Assembly (NCBI GenBank): GCA_007994965.1
Contig: VOPW01000001.1
Location: 682,001-746,000 of the forward strand
Origin: Piscinibacter aquaticus
Lineage (GTDB): Bacteria; Pseudomonadota; Gammaproteobacteria; Burkholderiales; Burkholderiaceae_C
Direction: 5' to 3'
Length of the DNA stretch: 64,000 nt
Part shown: piece after piece, positions 26,908 to 36,983 of the stretch
Layout of the letters: every line of letters starts with the position of its first letter
Numbering within the stretch: position 1 is the first letter of the stretch
Notes under the pieces: generated by a model
The model's database searches: none
What the model saw: only the letters and a program-made list of their open reading frames with translations
Told to the model about the DNA's origin: nothing
Made by a program: the position numbers and the translations under genes

Positions 26908-27686
26908 AGAACGACATCGAAGCGATGCTCGCCCGCCAGCTCGCGCACCTGAAGATCGAGGGCCTGAGCGCAGGCTACGGCCCTTTCCTGGTGCTGCGCG
27001 ATCTCAAGCTCGAAGCGCGCCCGGGGCTGACCGTCATCCTCGGGCCGAACGGCGCCGGCAAGACCACGCTGCTCAAGGCCATCGCCGGGCTGATTCCGCG
27101 CGGCGGCACGGTGAAGCTCGACGACGAGGAGATCGACACCGACGCCAAGACCTCCGACATCGTCAAGCGCGGCATCGCGCTGGTGGCCGAAGGCCGGCAG
27201 CTGTTCCCGCAGATGACGGTGGCCGAGAACCTGGAACTCGGCGGCTGGCTGGTCGGCCCGGAAGAACGCGCCAAACGGCTCGAGCAGGCCTTCGCCGACT
27301 TCCCCAAGCTGCGCGAACGCGCGAACCAGCTCGCCGGCACGATGAGCGGCGGCGAGCAGCAGATGGTGGCGGTGGCGCGCGCGATGATGAGCGCGCCGCG
27401 CCTGCTGATGCTCGACGAGCCCTCGCTCGGCCTGGCGCCGAAGATGGTCGACGAGCTGCTCGCCATCGCCCGGCGCATCGCCGACGCCGGCACCACCGTG
27501 CTGATGGTCGAGCAGAACGTGCGCAAGGCACTCGCCGTGGCCGACCGCGGCTACGTGCTCGAACGCGGCAAGCTCGTCGCCAGCGGGCCGGCCTTCCTGC
27601 TCGCGCGCTCCACCGTCATCCGACACGCCTACCTGGGCCAGGGCTCAGGCACTACCGCATCCCAAGCTGCACACAAGGAGCACACC
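26904..27686 (+). CDS. LivF-type ABC ATP-binding protein, no stop before the aldehyde dehydrogenase
   Basis: A LivF ATPase of about 250 residues. Walker A is GPNGAGKT, signature MSGGEQQM, Walker B LLMLDEPSLGLAP, and MVEQNVRKALAVADRGYVLE is the usual LivF end segment. After ARSTVIRHAYLGQGSGTTAS no stop follows, and the frame runs straight into the aldehyde dehydrogenase at 27687. None of the three frames has a stop in the 45 bases between the domains, so a single indel cannot explain it. Either a stop was changed by substitution (TCA at 27646-27648 is one base from TGA) or the two are made as one protein. I end it at the next gene's start by convention. Confidence 0.88.
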
Positions 27687-29141
27687 ATGTCCGACCTGTC
27701 GATGCTGATCAACGGCCTGGCCGTCTCGGCCGAGAAGGGCGCCACCTTCGAGCGCCGCAACCCGCTGGATGGCAGCGTGGCCACGCGCGCGCCGGCCGCG
27801 AGCGAGGCCGATGCGGTGGCGGCCGTCGAAGCCGCCGCCGAAGCCTTCAAGACCTGGAGCCAGACCGGCCCCGGCGAGCGCCGCGCGCTGCTGCTCAAGG
27901 CCGCCGACGCGCTGGAAGCCAAGACGCCGAAGTTCTGCGAAGCCGTGCCCGCCGAGACCGGCGGCACCGCGATGTGGGCCGGCTTCAACGTGATGCTGGC
28001 CGCCGGCATGCTGCGCGAGGCGGCGTCGCTGACCACGCAGATCAGCGGCGAGGTGATTCCGTCCGACGTGCCGGGCTCGCTCGCGATGGGCGTGCGCCAG
28101 CCGGCCGGCGTGGTGCTGGGCATCGCGCCGTGGAATGCGCCGATCATCCTCGGCGTGCGTGCCATCGCCACGCCGCTGGCCTGCGGCAACACGGTGATCC
28201 TCAAGGGCAGCGAGAACTGCCCGCGCACCCACCAGCTGATCATCGAGGCGCTGCAGGATGCCGGCTTCCCGGCGGGCGTTGTCAACTACGTGACCAATGC
28301 GCCGGCCGATGCCGGCAAGGTGGTCGAGGCGATGGTCGCGCACCCGGCGGTGCGGCGCGTCAACTTCACCGGCAGCACGCGCGTGGGCAAGATCATCGCG
28401 ATGACCTGCGCCAAGTACCTCAAGCCGGTGGTGCTGGAGCTCGGCGGCAAGGCGCCGCTGGTGATCCTCGACGACGCCGACATCGACGATGCGGTGAATG
28501 CCGCCGCCTTCGGCTGCTTTGCCAACTCGGGGCAGATCTGCATGTCGACCGAGCGGTTGATCGTCGACGAGAAGATCGCCGATGCCTTCGTCGACAAGTT
28601 CGTCGCCAAGGCCAGCAAGCTGCCGCTGGGCGACCCCGCGCAAGCCCGAGCCGGTGGTGCTGGGCTCGGTGGTGGCATGGGCACGGTGGAGCACTGCAAT
28701 GCGCTGATCGACGATGCGCTGGCCAAGGGCGCGAAGCTGCTGTGCGGCGGCAAGGCCAAGGACACGCTGATGCCGGCCACGGTGCTCGACCGCGTGACGC
28801 GCGAGATGCGCATCTACCACGAGGAGACCTTCGGCCCGGTGAAGTGCATCGTGCGCGTGAAGGGCACGGATGCGGCGGTGGACTGCGCCAACGACAACGA
28901 ATACGGCCTGTCGGCGGCGGTGTTCGGCCGCGACATCGCGCGGGCGATGAACGTCGCGAAGCGCATCGAGTCGGGCATCTGCCATGTCAACGCGCCGACG
29001 GTGCACGACGAGGCGCAGATGCCCTTCGGCGGCGTCAAGGGCTCGGGCCTGGGCCGCTTCGGCGGCAAGGCCGGCATTGCCGAGTTCACCGAGCTGCGCT
29101 GGATCACCGTCCAGACGCAGCCGCGGCACTACCCGTTCTGA
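27687..29141 (+). CDS. NAD(P)-dependent aldehyde dehydrogenase, vanillin/benzaldehyde/salicylaldehyde type
   Basis: About 484 residues, ALDH superfamily. The catalytic Cys lies in FANSGQICMSTERLIV and the general-base Glu in VVLELGGKAPLVIL. Coenzyme-site blocks are GIAPWNAPIILGVRA and NFTGSTRVGK. GQICMSTERLIV with the late HDEAQMPFGGVKGSGLGRFG is close to vanillin, benzaldehyde and salicylaldehyde dehydrogenases, which oxidise aromatic aldehydes to acids. It has its own AAGGAG (27675-27680) and ATG at 27687. Between about 28634 and 28680 two compensating shifts replace what should read RKPEPVVLGS. Last gene of the ABC operon; it meets nadE tail to tail with one base between stops. Confidence 0.88.
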   Translation: MSDLSMLINGLAVSAEKGATFERRNPLDGSVATRAPAASEADAVAAVEAAAEAFKTWSQTGPGERRALLLKAADALEAKTPKFCEAVPAETGGTAMWAGFNVMLAAGMLREAASLTTQISGEVIPSDVPGSLAMGVRQPAGVVLGIAPWNAPIILGVRAIATPLACGNTVILKGSENCPRTHQLIIEALQDAGFPAGVVNYVTNAPADAGKVVEAMVAHPAVRRVNFTGSTRVGKIIAMTCAKYLKPVVLELGGKAPLVILDDADIDDAVNAAAFGCFANSGQICMSTERLIVDEKIADAFVDKFVAKASKLPLGDPAQARAGGAGLGGGMGTVEHCNALIDDALAKGAKLLCGGKAKDTLMPATVLDRVTREMRIYHEETFGPVKCIVRVKGTDAAVDCANDNEYGLSAAVFGRDIARAMNVAKRIESGICHVNAPTVHDEAQMPFGGVKGSGLGRFGGKAGIAEFTELRWITVQTQPRHYPF

Positions 29142-29142
29142 G

Positions 29143-30120
29143 TCAACCCGCCGCCGACGGCACCAGCTGCGGCGGCGCGTGCAGATAGCGCGTCGCCGCG
29201 CGCTTGGCCCGGATGTCGGCATAGACCCACTCGGCCTGCTTCTCGTCCAGGCCGATCGCCGGGGCAAGATCGGCCGCGGCAACGCCATGGTCGAGCGCCC
29301 ACAGGGCCAGGTCCATCTGCGCGTAGGGCAGGGCGAAGTAGAACTCGTCCTGGCCCTGCGGCAGGCTGTAGGTGTCGGTGGTCGGCACGGCCGCGCAGAT
29401 GGCCGGCGGCAGCCCGAGGTGCCGCGCCATGGCGTAGACCTGCGTCTTGTAGAGGTGCGCGATGGGCTTGAGGTCGGCGGAGCCGTCCCCGTTCTTGACG
29501 AAGAAGCCCTGGTCGTACTCCAGCCGGTTGGGCGTGCCGATGACGGCATAGTTCAGCCGATCGGCATGGAAGTACTCCACCGTCTTGCGGATGCGCTGCT
29601 TGTAGTTCGTGGCCGCGACGATCTGCAGGTAGTCGCGCAGCGGCAGGCGCTTTTCCTGGCGCACGCCACTCGGGCTCTCGACGACGAGACGGAAGTGGTT
29701 GATGCCGCCGCTGATGCCGCCGGCGATGACGATCTTGTTCTTCCAGCCGGTACCGTACTCCGGCACGACGCGGCGGATGGCCTCGTCGCGCTCGCGGTAG
29801 CAGCCCAGCGCGTCGAGCGCCGGGGCGATGTCGTGCAGGCGGTATTCGATGCCGAGGTGCTCTGCCAGCTGGCGCCCGCGCTCGGTGGAGGCGCCGCTCG
29901 AATCCTGCTCGGGCAGCAGCAACCCGAACACCTTGCTCGCGCCCAGCGCGTGCACGGCCAGCGCGGCGCAGGTCGAGCTGTCGATCCCGCCGGAGATCGC
30001 CACCACCACCCCTCGGCGGTGCAGCGGGCTGACGAGAACCTCGCGCATCCAGGAGGCGATGCGGTCGGCCTCGGCGCCGTAGTCGAGGGCGAGGACGTCT
30101 TGGGACACGGGCCGGGCCAT
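29143..30120 (-). CDS. NAD+ synthase (NadE)-like ATP-dependent amide ligase
   Basis: About 325 residues. The PP-loop ATP-pyrophosphatase motif AISGGIDSSTCAALA and the NadE blocks GTPNRLEYDQGFFVKNGDGS and LKPIAHLYKTQVYAMARHLG are clear. There is no glutaminase domain, so ammonia or another amine donor is needed. It is longer than the roughly 275 residues of housekeeping NH3-dependent NadE. It is the last gene of a unit with an acyl carrier protein, an AMP ligase and an Asn-synthetase-type amidotransferase, so a special amidation role is possible. Start taken as ATG 30120, two bases after the ACP stop; TTG at 30126 is the alternative. Confidence 0.82.
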   Translation of the reverse strand: MARPVSQDVLALDYGAEADRIASWMREVLVSPLHRRGVVVAISGGIDSSTCAALAVHALGASKVFGLLLPEQDSSGASTERGRQLAEHLGIEYRLHDIAPALDALGCYRERDEAIRRVVPEYGTGWKNKIVIAGGISGGINHFRLVVESPSGVRQEKRLPLRDYLQIVAATNYKQRIRKTVEYFHADRLNYAVIGTPNRLEYDQGFFVKNGDGSADLKPIAHLYKTQVYAMARHLGLPPAICAAVPTTDTYSLPQGQDEFYFALPYAQMDLALWALDHGVAAADLAPAIGLDEKQAEWVYADIRAKRAATRYLHAPPQLVPSAAG

Positions 30121-30122
30121 GT

Positions 30123-30374
30123 TCAACGCCCCTGCTTGCGTGCCACGAACGCGGCGATGGCGTCCAGCGAGTCGAGGTTCTCAGGGATCATCTCCTCGTC
30201 GGCGACCTGGATGCCGTAGCGCTCCTCGAGATGCGCCACCAGCTCGAGGAAGCCGGTGGAGTCCAGCACATGGTGCTCGAGGAAGGATTCGCTGTCGCCG
30301 GGCACGCGCGCGCCGGCACCGAACATGAAGTTGTCGGCGATGTACTGGCGCACCTGCGCCTTGATGTCACTCAT
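30123..30374 (-). CDS. Acyl carrier protein
   Basis: A complete 83-residue ACP-fold protein with the phosphopantetheine attachment serine in HHVLDSTGFLELVAHLEERY (residue about 39). DSTG replaces the more common DSL/DSM, as in many specialised carrier proteins of ligase-ACP pairs. Acidic helix III region (DEEMIPENLDSLDAIAAF) is typical. It presumably carries an acyl or aminoacyl group loaded by the AMP ligase just upstream. Two bases separate it from nadE and 30 bases from the ligase stop. Confidence 0.88.
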   Translation of the reverse strand: MSDIKAQVRQYIADNFMFGAGARVPGDSESFLEHHVLDSTGFLELVAHLEERYGIQVADEEMIPENLDSLDAIAAFVARKQGR

Positions 30375-30404
30375 GCTGCGGGAAGGGTTGGTGGATCGGA
30401 ATGT

Positions 30405-31948
30405 TCAACGCAGGCTGGCTCGGCGAACCTTGCCGGAATCCGTCAGCGGCAATGCGTCGACGAAGAAGACACGCTTGGGCGCCATGTGACTCTCGAGCGT
30501 GACCAGGCAGTGCCGGATGACCTCTCGTTCGCCGAGATCGGCGCCGGGCGCGAGTTTCACATAGGCATGGATGGCGTGGCCCAGAAGTTCGTCGGGCACC
30601 CCACGACCGCGGTGTCCGCGACGCCGGCGATTTGACAGATCGCATGCTCCACCTCGACCGGGCTGACCTTTTCGCCACGCGTCTTGATGATGTCGTCGCT
30701 GCGGGCCACGAAGTACAGGTAGCCGTCGGCGTCGCTGCGGAAGATGTCGCCGGTGTGCAGCGCCGGCGTGCCGTCGGGGGCCGGGCGCAGCTTCTCGGCT
30801 GTGGCCTGCGCGTTGCGCCAGTAGCCCTGCATCACGTGCTCGCCGGCCACCACCAGCTGGCCGGTGCCGCCGCAGGGCACCTCGCGGCCGGCTTCGTCGA
30901 CCAGCCAGTGGCGCTGGCCGGGCATGCCACGGCCCACGCTGCCGGCGCGCTCGTCCGCGTCGGCAGGATCGAGGTAGCTCGCGCGCTTGCACTCGGTCAT
31001 GCCGTACATCGCGAAGAAGCGCGCCTGCGGCCACGCTGCGCGCAGCCTTTGCAGGTGCGCCGTGGGCAGCGGTGCCGCGGCATTGGTGACGATGCGCAGG
31101 TGGTGAAGGTCGTGGCGTTCCAGGTTCTGCGCCAGCAGGCTCGCGAAGAGCGTCGGCACGCCGGGAAAGACCGTCACGCGCTCCTGCGCCCATCGCTGCA
31201 GCAGCTTCACGGGGAAGGCCATGCCACGCTCGATCACCACGGTGGCGCCGAGCCCGAGGCCCATCAGCACGTGGTAGAGGCCGTAGCTGAAGCTCATCGG
31301 CAGCGCCAGGCCGATCACGTCGTCCTCGCGCAGCTGCAGGTAGGCCTGCACCGACCGCCACGCAGCGCGCATGTTGGCGTGACCCAGCATCACGCCCTTG
31401 GGCATGCCGGTGGTTCCCGAGGTATAGATCAGCGCGGCGAGGTCGTGGCCTTGCACCGGCGCCTGCGACAGCGAGGCCGCATCGGCCGGCGCCGGCCAGG
31501 GCCGGCACCGCGGGTCGGCGTTGTCGAGGGCGCCCGCCACCCAGACGACGGCCGGCGCCGGCGACGCGGCCAGCATCGGCTGCCACACCGGCGCGAGGGA
31601 TGCCTGGGTGAGCAGCGCAACGGCCTCGGTATCGGCCAGCAAGAAGCGCAGCTTGTCGAGCTTGGTCTGCGGGCTGACCGGCACGATGACGGCGCCCAGC
31701 GCCAGCACCGCATGCAGCGCCACCGCGAACTCGATGCCGTTGTCCAGGTAGATCAGGACGCGCTCGCCGCGTTGCACGCCGGCGGCGGCCAGCGCCTGCG
31801 CCGGGCCGGCGACCCGTGCACGCACCTCGCCGTAGCCGAGGCGCTCGTCACCGCAGACCAGCGCCGTCTTTTCCGCCAGCCGCTCGCTGCTCGCCAGGAA
31901 GGCGCAGCTGAGCGCCGGACCGGGCGGAAAGTCGCCAGTGCCGTTCAA
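30405..31948 (-). CDS. Class I adenylate-forming ligase (acyl-CoA/ACP ligase-like), one frame break
   Basis: About 514 residues. ANL superfamily core motifs are LIYTSGTTGMPKGVML (P-loop), FFAMYGMTECKRASYLDP (A5), HTGDIFRSDADGYLYFVARSDD (A7/A8 region, shown split by function) and the C-terminal catalytic lysine block LTDSGKVRRASL. The frame shifts near 30575. Start is probably TTG at 31948, overlapping the asnB stop as TTGA with GGGAG upstream. It should adenylate a carboxylic acid and pass it to the adjacent carrier protein. The ligase resembles those linked to exosortase and polysaccharide loci, but none of those genes is near. Substrate unknown. Confidence 0.82.
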
Positions 31949-33877
31949 GGGGGCGTGCTCCCGGCCGAGCCGCCACGAACTGGCGGTGCAGCAGCATGGT
32001 CGAGAGCACACCGACCAGCGCCATGTTGTCGCCGAAGCCGATGGCGCGGCCGGCGGCGCACTTGGCCACCAGCTTGGCCACGGCGCCTGCGTCGAACAGT
32101 CCGGCCTGCTCCAGGCTCCGGGCCTCCAGAAGTTCCTCCACCCACGGCAACGGTCGCCCGGCGCGAAAGAAGCTCGCGCTGTCCGGCGCGCGGTAGGGCT
32201 GCTTGGGCCGCTTCGCGATGACCGGCGGGAGCTCGTGTGCGAAGGCCTTCTTGAGCAGCAGCTTCTCGATCAGCCCGCGCATCTTCAGCCGCGTGGGCAG
32301 CCGCGCACCGAAGGCGATCACGCGCGGATCGAGGAACGGAAAGCGCGCCTCGATCGAGGCGGCCATCGCCATGCGATCGCCCTGCGACGACAGCAGGTAG
32401 CCGCTCATCAGGCTGGCCGCCTCCACGGCCTGGTCGCGTGCCAGCCCGGGCCAGCCGTCGATGCCTGCCGGCAGCGTCTGCTGCAGTGCGGCGTGCGGAT
32501 CCCATGCCAGCATGGCCTCGCGCCAGTCGGCACGGAAGAACTCGAGGGTGCGGCGCGTGGTGGCCAGCCGGGTCGCGTGGGCGAACCAGGGGCGGTCGAT
32601 CTGATCCAGGCCCTGCATGAAGAAGCGCTGCGACAGGCTGCGTGCGCCCACCGGCGAACTCGCCAGATAGGGATACAGGCGCTCGAACAGCCGGGCGCGC
32701 CGCGGCGAATCCGGCTGGCGCGCGATGAAGCGGCGCACCTTGGCCTCCTTGAACAGGTCGTAACCGGCAAAGACCTCGTCGGCCCCTTCGCCGGTCAGCA
32801 CCACCTTGTAGCCGCTGCCACGCACGCTTTGCGCGAGGCGCATCATCGGTGCCGGGGCGGCACGCACCAGCGGCGTCTCGGCATGCCAGACGGTGCGGGC
32901 GAACAGGCTGGCCACGTCGTCGGCAGAGCACGACACCGACGAATGCTCGGTGCCGAGATGGCCCACCAGTTCTCGCTGGTACGCGCTCTCGTCGAACTCG
33001 GCGTCGGCGAAGGTGAGCGAGAAGCTTCGCAGCGGCGCGCTGGTGTGGCGCCGGATCACGGTGGTGATGATCGAGGAGTCCAGTCCGCCGCTGAGGTAGG
33101 CGCCCACCGGCACGTCGGAGCGCAGCTGCAGCCGCACCGCATCGACGATCAATGCGTGCAGCTCGTCGGCCAGCTCGTCTTCGTCGGCGGTCGCATCGTC
33201 GTCGCCAGGGGCCGGCCAGGACCACCAGCGTTCGATGCGCTCGCCGCTGTCGTCGACCACCATCCGGTGGCCGGGCGGCAGGCACTTCACGCCCTCGAAC
33301 ACGGTGTCCGGCGGCAGTGCGGACCACCAGCTGAAGACCGACGCGAGGCCGCCGGCATGCCAGGCCCGCGCCTGCCCGGGAACGGCGAACAGTGCCTTGA
33401 TCTCCGAGGCGAAGGCCAGCTGCCGGCCCTGGCGCGCATAGAACAGCGGGCGGATGCCGACATGGTCGCGCGCCAGCACGAGCCGGCGCGCACGCGCATC
33501 CCACAGCGCGATGGCGAACTGGCCGTTCAGCCGTTCGACGAAGTTGTCGCCGTGCTCCTCGTACAGATGGACCAGCACCTCGGTGTCGGAGCTGGTGGCG
33601 AAGCGGTGGCCCCGTGCGAGCAGTTCCTCGCGCAGTTCGATGTAGTTGAAGATCTCGCCGTTGAAGCTCACCCAGACGCTGCCGTCCTCGTTGCACAGCG
33701 GCTGCGCGCCGCCGGCCAGTCGATGATGGCCAGCCGGGCATGGGCCGTGCCGACGGGGCCATCGAGGTGAAATCCCGTTCCATCCGGCCCGCGGTGGTGC
33801 AGCGTGGCGATCATCGCGGCGAGTGTTTCGCGCGATGCCGATCCGCCCGGGTTCCAGAGACCTGCGATGCCGCACAT
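31945..33877 (-). CDS. Asparagine synthetase-type glutamine amidotransferase (two frame breaks)
   Basis: About 645 residues. The class II glutaminase domain begins MCGIAGLWNPGG with nucleophile Cys2, then LHHRGPDGTGFH, RLAIID and SFNGEIFNYIELREEL. The synthetase domain has the PP-loop AYLSGGLDSSIIT and GEGADEVFAGY. It hydrolyses glutamine, channels ammonia and amidates an adenylated carboxylate. Homologues act in asparagine synthesis, peptidoglycan or polysaccharide amidation and lactam-forming pathways. Frame shifts near 33718 and close to the 3' end, where one extra C in the run at about 31949-31953 puts the TGA at 31945 in frame. Eleven bases from the upstream gene, overlapping the ligase downstream. 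Confidence 0.85.
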
Positions 33878-33888
33878 CGTGAGTGGCC

Positions 33889-34938
33889 TCAGATGTCCCG
33901 GTCGAAGCCGGTCATGAACTGGCATTCGGGCGGAGTCGACTCGGCATCGGTCTTGCGCATGTAGACCGGCTGGCCGTCGGCCCAGTGCAGGAAGGCCGCG
34001 CGGCGCAACTGCTGCTGGACCTGCGGGCCGGCCATCAGTTCGAGCGACATCGCGCCCGCGCCCTGCCGGCGCAGATGGCGCGCCGCGCTGAGCAGCAGCA
34101 CGGCGCTCTCGCGCGCCGGCCGGCGGCAGAAGAAGTCGCTGACGATGGCCAGCTCGTCCTCGATCCGGCAGACCACGTGGCCCAGCGCCGTGCCATTGCG
34201 GCGCCGGATGATCAGCGTGCGCCAGGGGCTGGCCTGCTCGTCGTAGCCGTAACGCCAGGCCAGCATGCTGGCGGTGCGTTCGGACAGCAGCAGCGATGGG
34301 TCGCGATCGCGCCACACCTCGTCGATGCCCGGGTCACGAGGCGAACCCTCGTTGCAGCGGGTGCCGGCCCCACCACGACCCCACAGCAGCAGCGTATCCA
34401 GCCACGACAGGCCGGTGTCGGCGACGGGCCGCGCCAGCGTGCCCACCACGGCATTGCACGGCCGCGGAACGCCTCTCGCAGGCGCAGCAGCTTGCCCATG
34501 CGCGCCAGCGAGCCCGCCCGGCGCAGGCCGGCCCGGGCACAGATGGCCTTCGCCTTCTCGCTGGGGAAGCCATACACGAGTGCGGCGCAGTCCGCCGCAC
34601 TCGACGGTGGCCCTCATGAGCATCACCGCCGGCCCTGCCGAGCGGTGTTCGGGGGCCACGACGAAGTCGGCCGTGCAAGCACCGACCCGCTGGCGGAGGC
34701 CGAGATGGAAGCGGCGAAGGTGAAGGCACTGCGAGCCGACCAGCTGGCCGCTTGCGGTGGCGATGAGGCCGCGGCTTTCGCCGGCGCCGGCGGGGTTGCG
34801 CAGATAGCCCTGCTGCAACTTCCGCTGCGCCGCGGCGGGCGCCATGTCGAGTTGAGCGGTCCACATCGACGGTAGCATCCCGGCCGGTGTGCCGAGCGCC
34901 ACGACGCAATATTTCTCGACCGGTGCTACGGAACCCAT
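33889..34938 (-). CDS. GNAT-like acyltransferase, first gene of the nadE-ACP-ligase-asnB unit (two compensating frame breaks)
   Basis: About 350 residues. Starting at ATG 34938 (MGSVAPVEKYCVVALGTPAG), the first half has TADFVVAPEHRSAGPAVMLM, a GNAT acetyl-CoA loop. The second half has PWRTLIIRRRNGTALGHVVC and ACRHLRRQGAGAMSLELM-like spacing, suggesting two GNAT-type folds. Between about 34460 and 34580 the written frame is wrong; the alternate frame gives VYGFPSEKAKAICARAGLRR, which is typical of GNAT proteins. Likely transfers an acyl group to an amine. Specific substrate unknown. Its promoter should lie in the short AT-richer gap shared with the PQQ-type dehydrogenase. Confidence 0.65.
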   Translation of the reverse strand: MGSVAPVEKYCVVALGTPAGMLPSMWTAQLDMAPAAAQRKLQQGYLRNPAGAGESRGLIATASGQLVGSQCLHLRRFHLGLRQRVGACTADFVVAPEHRSAGPAVMLMRATVECGGLRRTRVWLPQREGEGHLCPGRPAPGGLAGAHGQAAAPARGVPRPCNAVVGTLARPVADTGLSWLDTLLLWGRGGAGTRCNEGSPRDPGIDEVWRDRDPSLLLSERTASMLAWRYGYDEQASPWRTLIIRRRNGTALGHVVCRIEDELAIVSDFFCRRPARESAVLLLSAARHLRRQGAGAMSLELMAGPQVQQQLRRAAFLHWADGQPVYMRKTDAESTPPECQFMTGFDRDI

Positions 34939-34993
34939 CGAAGCAGGCAACTTCCTCACAATTTCACGCTCGGAGCTCCCGGAAGGCCACCGA

Positions 34994-36168
34994 ATGACAT
35001 CCCGCGCTGTACTCGGCAATACCTCGCTGAAGATCGCACTGACCCTCGTTGCGCTGGTACTCGTGGGTTGGGCATCGATTATCTATGGCCCCCGGCTCTG
35101 GTATCGGTACATACATCACGACTTCGACGCGCACGTCGTCGTCGCGGGGCTCGAGGTGCCATGGGGCTTTGCCTTCCTGCCCGACGGCCGGCTCCTGGTG
35201 AGCGAACGGCCCGGAAGGCTCCGGCTGGCAGCTCCCGGCGGGAAGCTCGGCCCCCGATCGAGGGGGTGCCGGAAGTGCTCGCCGCGGGCGAGGGAGGCCT
35301 GCTCGACGTCGTTGCCGATCCGCAGTTCGCCAGCAACGGGCGGATCTACTTCGCCTATGCGGAGCCGGCGCCGGGGCCGCGGCAGGGCGACAAGCACGGC
35401 GGCGCCACGGTGGTGGCCCGCGCGAAGCTCGCAGGCAATGCGCTGCAGGAAATCGCGGTGCTGTACCGCCAGGAACGCTACGAGCTCAGTGGCACGCACT
35501 TCGGATCGCGCACGGTGTTCGGCCCCGACGGCTACCTCTACATCGGCCTGGGCGATCGCGGCGCGCGCGACTCGGCACAGGATCTGTCGGTGGGCATGGG
35601 CAAGATCCTTCGCATCGACGTCGACGGAAAGCCCGCGCCCGGCAATCCGTTCATCGGCCGCGAGGGCGCGTTGCCGCAGATCTGGTCCTACGGTCATCGC
35701 AACGTGCAGGGCCCGGCGTTCCAGCCGGGCAGCGGTCTGTTGTGGGCCAGCGAGCACGGGCCGCAGGGCGGCGACGAGATCAACCTCGTCAAGCCCGGTG
35801 CGAACTACGGCTGGCCAGTCATCACCTATGGCTGCGAATACGTGAGCTGCGACAAGATCGGAGAAGGCACGCACAAGGACGGCATGGAGCAGCCGCTGAA
35901 GTGGTTCGGGCCGGGCTCCGTGCCACTCACCGGCATGGCCTTCCTCGGGAGCGACCGCTACCCACAGTGGCGCGGCCAACTGGTGGTCGGCGCGCTGTGG
36001 GGCCGCGCAATGACGCGGCTTGCCATCGACGGTGGCCGCGTGGTCGATGAATCGCCCGTCTACCTCGGCCGCCATGCCGGCGTGCGCGACGTCAAGCTCG
36101 GCCCTGACGGCTGGCTGTATGTGGCCGTGTCCTCGCCGGAGGGGGCGATTCTCAGGCTGGAGCGCTGA
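34994..36168 (+). CDS. PQQ-type sugar dehydrogenase, membrane anchored (one frame break)
   Basis: About 391 residues. One N-terminal membrane helix (IALTLVALVLVGWASIIYG) is followed by a six-bladed beta-propeller of the soluble glucose/aldose dehydrogenase family. Blocks are VPWGFAFLPDGRLLVSERPG, FGPDGYLYIGLGDRGARDSA, SYGHRNVQGPAFQP and the cofactor/Ca2+ segment ASEHGPQGGDEINLVKPGAN YGWP. It would oxidise an aldose on the periplasmic face. Frame shift near 35245. ATG at 34994. A cysteine pair (YGCEYVSCDKIG) near residue 280 may form a disulphide. No PQQ biosynthesis gene is in the window. Confidence 0.85.
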
Positions 36169-36215
36169 GCGTCCGCGGGCACACGCCCCGGGTGCTCGGC
36201 CTGCCCACCAACAAT

Positions 36216-36983
36216 TCAGATGGCTTGCGAGCCCCGGTGCGCCCAGGCCGTGGTGCGCTTCTCGATCACCGAGAAGAGCTCGTACATGGCCATCGCCATC
36301 GCGCCCACCACGACCAGGCCGGAGAAGGCGAGCCCCATCTGCATCGAGCTGCCGGCCGAGATCAGCAGGTAGCCGATGCCCTCGTTGCTGGCGGTCATCT
36401 CGCTGACCGTGGTGCCCACGAAGGCCAGCGTGATCGCCACCTTCAGCGAGCCGTAGAAGTAGGGCATCGAGCGCGGCAGGCCGACCTTCATCAGCACGTC
36501 CCAGCGCTTCGCGCCGAGCACGCGCAGCACGTCTTCGAGCTCCGGCTCCAGCGTGGCCAGGCCGGTGGCGATGTTGACCATGATCGGGAAGAAGCTGATC
36601 AGGAAGGCCGTCAGCACCGCCGGCCCGACGCCGATGCCGAACCATACGACCAGGATCGGCACGAAGGCCGCCTTGGGCAGGGCGTTGAAGCCGGTCATCA
36701 GCGGGTACATCGCGTCGTAGGCCGGGCGCGAGCTGCCCATCAGGAAGCCGAGCAGCACACCGACCACGATGGCGATGCCGAAGCCGACCATCGTGACCCA
36801 GAAGGTGCGCCAGGCGTGGCCGAGGATGGTGCCGCGGTGCTCCCAGGTCTGCTCGGCGATGCGGGCCGGACTCGGGAAGATGAACTCGCTGACGTTGAAG
36901 ACGCTGCACACGATCTGCCACAGCGCGATGACCGCGACCAGCAGCAGCAGCGGCGCGGCACGTTCGAGCGGGCGCTTGCTCAC
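36216..36983 (-). CDS. ABC transporter permease, SsuC/TauC/NMT1-associated type
   Basis: A complete 255-residue BPD_transp_1 permease with six helices. The EAA-type coupling loop is EDVLRVLGAKRWDVLMKVGL PRSMPYFYGSLK, and FNALPKAAFVPILVVWFGIG is characteristic of the nitrate/sulfonate/taurine family. GTG start at 36983 overlaps the ATPase stop as GTGA. Last gene of the leftward purine operon. Confidence 0.92.
   Translation of the reverse strand: MSKRPLERAAPLLLLVAVIALWQIVCSVFNVSEFIFPSPARIAEQTWEHRGTILGHAWRTFWVTMVGFGIAIVVGVLLGFLMGSSRPAYDAMYPLMTGFNALPKAAFVPILVVWFGIGVGPAVLTAFLISFFPIMVNIATGLATLEPELEDVLRVLGAKRWDVLMKVGLPRSMPYFYGSLKVAITLAFVGTTVSEMTASNEGIGYLLISAGSSMQMGLAFSGLVVVGAMAMAMYELFSVIEKRTTAWAHRGSQAI

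Noticed and set aside
28634..28680. A Gly/Ala-rich insert in the aldehyde dehydrogenase.
   Set aside because: The alternate frame over the same bases reads RKPEPVVLGS, the normal family sequence; two compensating indels explain it.
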